From positions 1 to 8,604 of the forward strand of contig CAMDKB010000187.1 of assembly GCA_945901195.1 (NCBI GenBank): a stretch of 8,604 nucleotides of DNA, read 5' to 3'. The notes below the pieces were generated by a model that saw nothing but the letters and a program-made list of their open reading frames with translations, ran no database searches and was not told the DNA's origin. A program made the translations under genes and the position numbers. Below, in pieces: positions 6,695-8,604 of this stretch; position 1 is the first letter of the stretch; each line of letters opens with the position of its first letter. The DNA is from Rhizobium sp. Q54. GTDB lineage: Bacteria; Pseudomonadota; Alphaproteobacteria; Rhizobiales; Beijerinckiaceae.

Positions 6695-6722
6695 CCGCAC
6701 GCAGACGGATATCTTCGTGCGG
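6695..6722 (+). repeat. Intercistronic hairpin before the FMN reductase gene
   Basis: CCGCACG (6695-6701) pairs with CGTGCGG (6716-6722); after one mismatch, AGA (6703-6705) pairs with TCT (6712-6714) on the same axis, leaving a six-base loop. It occupies much of the 71-base gap between the monooxygenase and the reductase and has no T-run after it, so it is more likely an RNA stability or processing element, or a weak attenuator, than a full terminator. Confidence 0.5.
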
Positions 6723-6750
6723 AATCGGGAAGAAACGCAAAGGAAAATCT

Positions 6751-7320
6751 ATGAACGCGCGCAAACCATTTATCGTCGGCATGGGCGGCACCACCCGCGA
6801 CGGATCGTCTTCAGAGCAGGCACTGGCCATTGCGCTGAAATACGCAGAATCCATGGGCGCCGAGACGAAACTATATGGCGGCAAGGCCCTGACGCTGCCC
6901 ATGTATGATCCCGATCCCGGCAATTTGACCGATGCCTCGCGCCAGTTGATCATAGATTTGCGCCGCGCTGACGGCATCATTCTCGCCTCGCCGTGTTATC
7001 ATGGCGGCGTTTCTGGACTCCTCAAGAACGCCATCGACTATACGGAAGAAATGCGCGCAGACCCGCGCGTCTATTTTGACGGGCGGCCGGTGGGCGCTAT
7101 CGGCGTAGGTTTCGGTAATCAGGGGCCGAACTCGGTGCTGCTCCAATTGCGTCAGATTACCCATGCGCTGCGTGGCTGGAACGTGCCTCTGGGCGTCGCG
7201 ATCAATTCGGCCGATGTGAAGTTCAAGGATGGTGTTTGTTCGGCCGAAGGCATTGCCAAGCAAATTGAGCTGATGGCCGGACAGGTTGTTCAATTCGCCA
7301 AGAATTTCATGAAGGACTGA
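6751..7320 (+). CDS. NAD(P)H-dependent FMN reductase family protein
   Basis: A 189-residue flavodoxin-fold flavin reductase of the NADPH-dependent FMN reductase family. The flavin phosphate-binding loop is GMGGTTRDGSSSEQAL at 10-25, and the second flavin-contact motif is SPCYHGGVSGLLKNAIDYTEE at 80-100, matching the family pattern of Pro-x-Tyr-His-Gly followed by LKNA-[IL]-D. GFGNQGPNS at 120-128 is the third flavin-proximal stretch. No membrane segment or signal peptide. ATG 6751 has AGGA six bases before it. As last gene of the cluster it most likely reduces FMN for the upstream luciferase-like enzyme, forming a two-component monooxygenase; a general quinone or flavin reductase role cannot be excluded. 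It converges on truA with a 53-base gap. Confidence 0.92.
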   Translation: MNARKPFIVGMGGTTRDGSSSEQALAIALKYAESMGAETKLYGGKALTLPMYDPDPGNLTDASRQLIIDLRRADGIILASPCYHGGVSGLLKNAIDYTEEMRADPRVYFDGRPVGAIGVGFGNQGPNSVLLQLRQITHALRGWNVPLGVAINSADVKFKDGVCSAEGIAKQIELMAGQVVQFAKNFMKD

Positions 7321-7373
7321 TACCAGGGGCAGTGCGGCTTGACGCATCGCTCTGGCAAGCGCGAACGCTGACT

Positions 7374-8111
7374 TCAATAGTCAACCTGCATCAAATAGAG
7401 CCCGCGAGCTGGCGCAACAACGCCGCAGCGGGCTCTGTCTTTTGCTTGCAGCGCCGCGCGCAGATCAACGGCCGTCCAGCGGCCAGAGCCCACGTGTTCG
7501 AGCGAGCCAACGAGCGAGCGAACCTGATTGTGCAGATAGGAAAGTGCATTTGTTTGCACCTCAACGTGGTCGCCCTTGCGTTTGACATCCAGCACATCGA
7601 GCGTGCGCACAGGTGAATTGGCCTGACATTCGGCTGCACGAAAGGTCGTGAAATCATGGCGGCCAACCAGCAATTGCGCGGCCTCGTGCATCGCCTCCGC
7701 ATCAATGTCGCGCGAAACATGCCAGACCCGGTCCCGGTCCAGAGCCGGCGGCGCGCGGCGGTTGTCGATTATATAAAGATAATGCCGGCGAACGGCTGAA
7801 AACCGCGCCTCAAAATCCAACCCCACCTGCTCTACATTGAGCACGCAGACCGGGTGAGGCTTGACGTGCTGGTTCAATGCGCCGTGAATTTTATGGAGCG
7901 GCCAGTCACGAGTCAGATCGATGTGGGCCACTTGCCCACGCGCATGGACACCCGCGTCTGTGCGGCCTGCGCCATGAACGACGACACGTTCTCCGCTCAT
8001 TAGGAATACGGCATCCTCCAGCGCCTGCTGAACCGAATATCCGTTGTTCTGCCGCTGCCAGCCGACGAACGGCCCGCCGTCGTATTCGATGGTGAGCTTG
8101 TAACGCGGCAT
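7374..8111 (-). CDS. truA: tRNA pseudouridine(38-40) synthase TruA
   Basis: Isomerises uridine to pseudouridine at positions 38-40 in the anticodon stem-loop of tRNAs; acts as a cytoplasmic dimer. At 245 residues it is full length. The opening YKLTIEYDGGPFVGWQRQ (4-21), the catalytic motif GAGRTDAGVHARGQVAH (47-63) with nucleophile Asp52, the active-site tyrosine region RRHYLYII (108-115), FRAAECQANSPVRT (157-170), SYLHNQVRSLVGSLEHVG (191-208) and the C-terminal GLYLMQVDY are all typical. The ATG at 8111 directly follows the fmt stop codon with no spacer, and GAAGG within the end of fmt can serve as ribosome binding site. This fmt-truA order is common in alphaproteobacteria. Its 3' end contains a hairpin that may end the opposing operon. 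Confidence 0.97.
   Translation of the reverse strand: MPRYKLTIEYDGGPFVGWQRQNNGYSVQQALEDAVFLMSGERVVVHGAGRTDAGVHARGQVAHIDLTRDWPLHKIHGALNQHVKPHPVCVLNVEQVGLDFEARFSAVRRHYLYIIDNRRAPPALDRDRVWHVSRDIDAEAMHEAAQLLVGRHDFTTFRAAECQANSPVRTLDVLDVKRKGDHVEVQTNALSYLHNQVRSLVGSLEHVGSGRWTAVDLRAALQAKDRARCGVVAPARGLYLMQVDY
7397..7436 (+). terminator. Terminator-like hairpin for the catabolic operon, inside truA
   Basis: AGAGCCCGC (7397-7405) and GCGGGCTCT (7428-7436) form a perfect 9-bp stem; inside it GGCG (7411-7414) can pair with CGCC (7421-7424). On the plus strand it is followed at 7437-7446 by GTCTTTTGCT, a short T-run. It starts 77 bases after the FMN reductase stop. It also encodes residues in the conserved C-terminus of TruA (RARC and ARGL), so the palindrome could be a by-product of coding sequence. 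Confidence 0.4.
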
Positions 8112-8604
8112 CTACAAGACCTTCGTTGCGGGCGAAAAATTTGTGCCGCGCAGAAAATCTGCAGTCTTTACAGGCGTTTTTCCTGCGCGCTGAACCTCGA
8201 TAAGTTCCACCGCGCCGTTTCGGCAGGCAATAACCAGCGTATCGGTTGATGCAAGTATCTGCCCAGGCGAACCGCTTGCGGCCGTCAAACGGGAACGCAG
8301 CACCTTGATCCGTTCGGGGCCTTTGCCGAAGTCGATCTCAAACCAGGTGCCGGGAAAGGGGGAGAGTCCCCGAATGCGATTGTGGACTTCCTGCGCTGGG
8401 GCGTTCCAGTCGATCCGGCTCTCGGCCTTTTCGATCTTGGAGGCATAGGTGACCCCTTCCCCTGCCTGGGGCTTGAAGGCCAGCGTCCCCCGGGACAGCG
8501 CCGAAAGCGCCCGCGCCATGAGGTCTGCGCCTATATTCATCAGGGCATCGTGTAATTCGCCCGCTGTCGTATCCGCGCCTATCGCGGCACGCTCGACCAT
8601 GGCG
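8112..8604 (-). CDS. fmt: Methionyl-tRNA formyltransferase, C-terminal part (cut by window edge)
   Basis: Formylates Met-tRNA for initiation using 10-formyltetrahydrofolate. Only about the last 163 codons are visible; the reading frame runs open through the right edge, so the catalytic N-terminal domain lies outside. The visible part covers the end of the formyltransferase domain (TTAGELHDALMNIGADLMARAL) and the C-terminal tRNA-binding domain, with YASKIEKAESRIDWNA, the EVHNRIRGLSPFPGTWFE core and the closing AGKTPVKTADFLRGTNF. The ATG at 8600 is internal, not the true start. The TAG stop abuts the truA ATG, so the two are very likely cotranscribed and translationally coupled. Confidence 0.93.
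   Translation of the reverse strand, partial: AMVERAAIGADTTAGELHDALMNIGADLMARALSALSRGTLAFKPQAGEGVTYASKIEKAESRIDWNAPAQEVHNRIRGLSPFPGTWFEIDFGKGPERIKVLRSRLTAASGSPGQILASTDTLVIACRNGAVELIEVQRAGKTPVKTADFLRGTNFSPATKVL

Noticed and set aside
3684..7320. An SsuEADCB-type alkanesulfonate operon.
   Set aside because: The binding protein is of the Bug family, no ABC permease or ATPase is present, and the LLM protein lacks SsuD-like N-terminal wording.
7332..7616. Plus-strand open frame opposite truA.
   Set aside because: It is antisense to strongly conserved TruA sequence and has no recognisable product.
1..8604. CRISPR arrays, tRNA/rRNA genes, insertion sequences, phage or defence genes.
   Set aside because: No regular repeat-spacer pattern, cloverleaf-like sequence, transposase motif or terminal inverted repeat pair was seen on either strand.

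Overview
The window looks like the chromosome of an alphaproteobacterium, probably of the Hyphomicrobiales (Bradyrhizobium/Rhodopseudomonas-like). This is inferred from gene content and protein wording: a fmt-truA pair, a KGG-repeat stress protein beside class II fumarase, a fumarase-YjbR overlap, an orphan Bug-type binding protein, and moderately GC-rich coding DNA. No 16S rRNA or other decisive marker is present. There are no tRNA or rRNA genes, CRISPR arrays, insertion sequences or phage genes.

Layout. Positions 1-155 hold no gene I can identify, only a bulged hairpin. A fumarylacetoacetate-hydrolase-family enzyme (156-1025, +) converges on a small KGG-repeat stress protein (1221-1511, -); the 195-base gap between them carries two hairpins, one with perfect 14-bp arms. 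The AT-richer spacer 1512-1769 is divergent, serving the stress gene and fumC (1770-3203, +), and holds several repeat and palindrome signals. fumC starts with TTG behind a good Shine-Dalgarno and overlaps by 11 bases a MmcQ/YjbR-family gene (3193-3558).

From 3684 to 7320 (+) lies a compact four-gene catabolic cluster: a secreted Bug/TctC-type solute-binding protein, an alpha/beta hydrolase, a luciferase-like (LLM) flavin-dependent monooxygenase and an NAD(P)H-dependent FMN reductase. The reductase probably supplies reduced FMN to the monooxygenase, and the hydrolase could open an ester or lactone made by it. The substrate cannot be read from sequence. I consider this the most interesting system here. 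The FAH-family enzyme at the left edge could act in a related ring-cleavage or keto-acid pathway, but it is separated by stress and central-metabolism genes.

The right end holds two housekeeping genes on the minus strand: truA (7374-8111) and the C-terminal half of fmt (8112-8604, cut by the window edge). The fmt stop directly abuts the truA start. The catabolic cluster and truA converge, and a terminator-like hairpin for the plus-strand operon lies inside the 3' end of truA.
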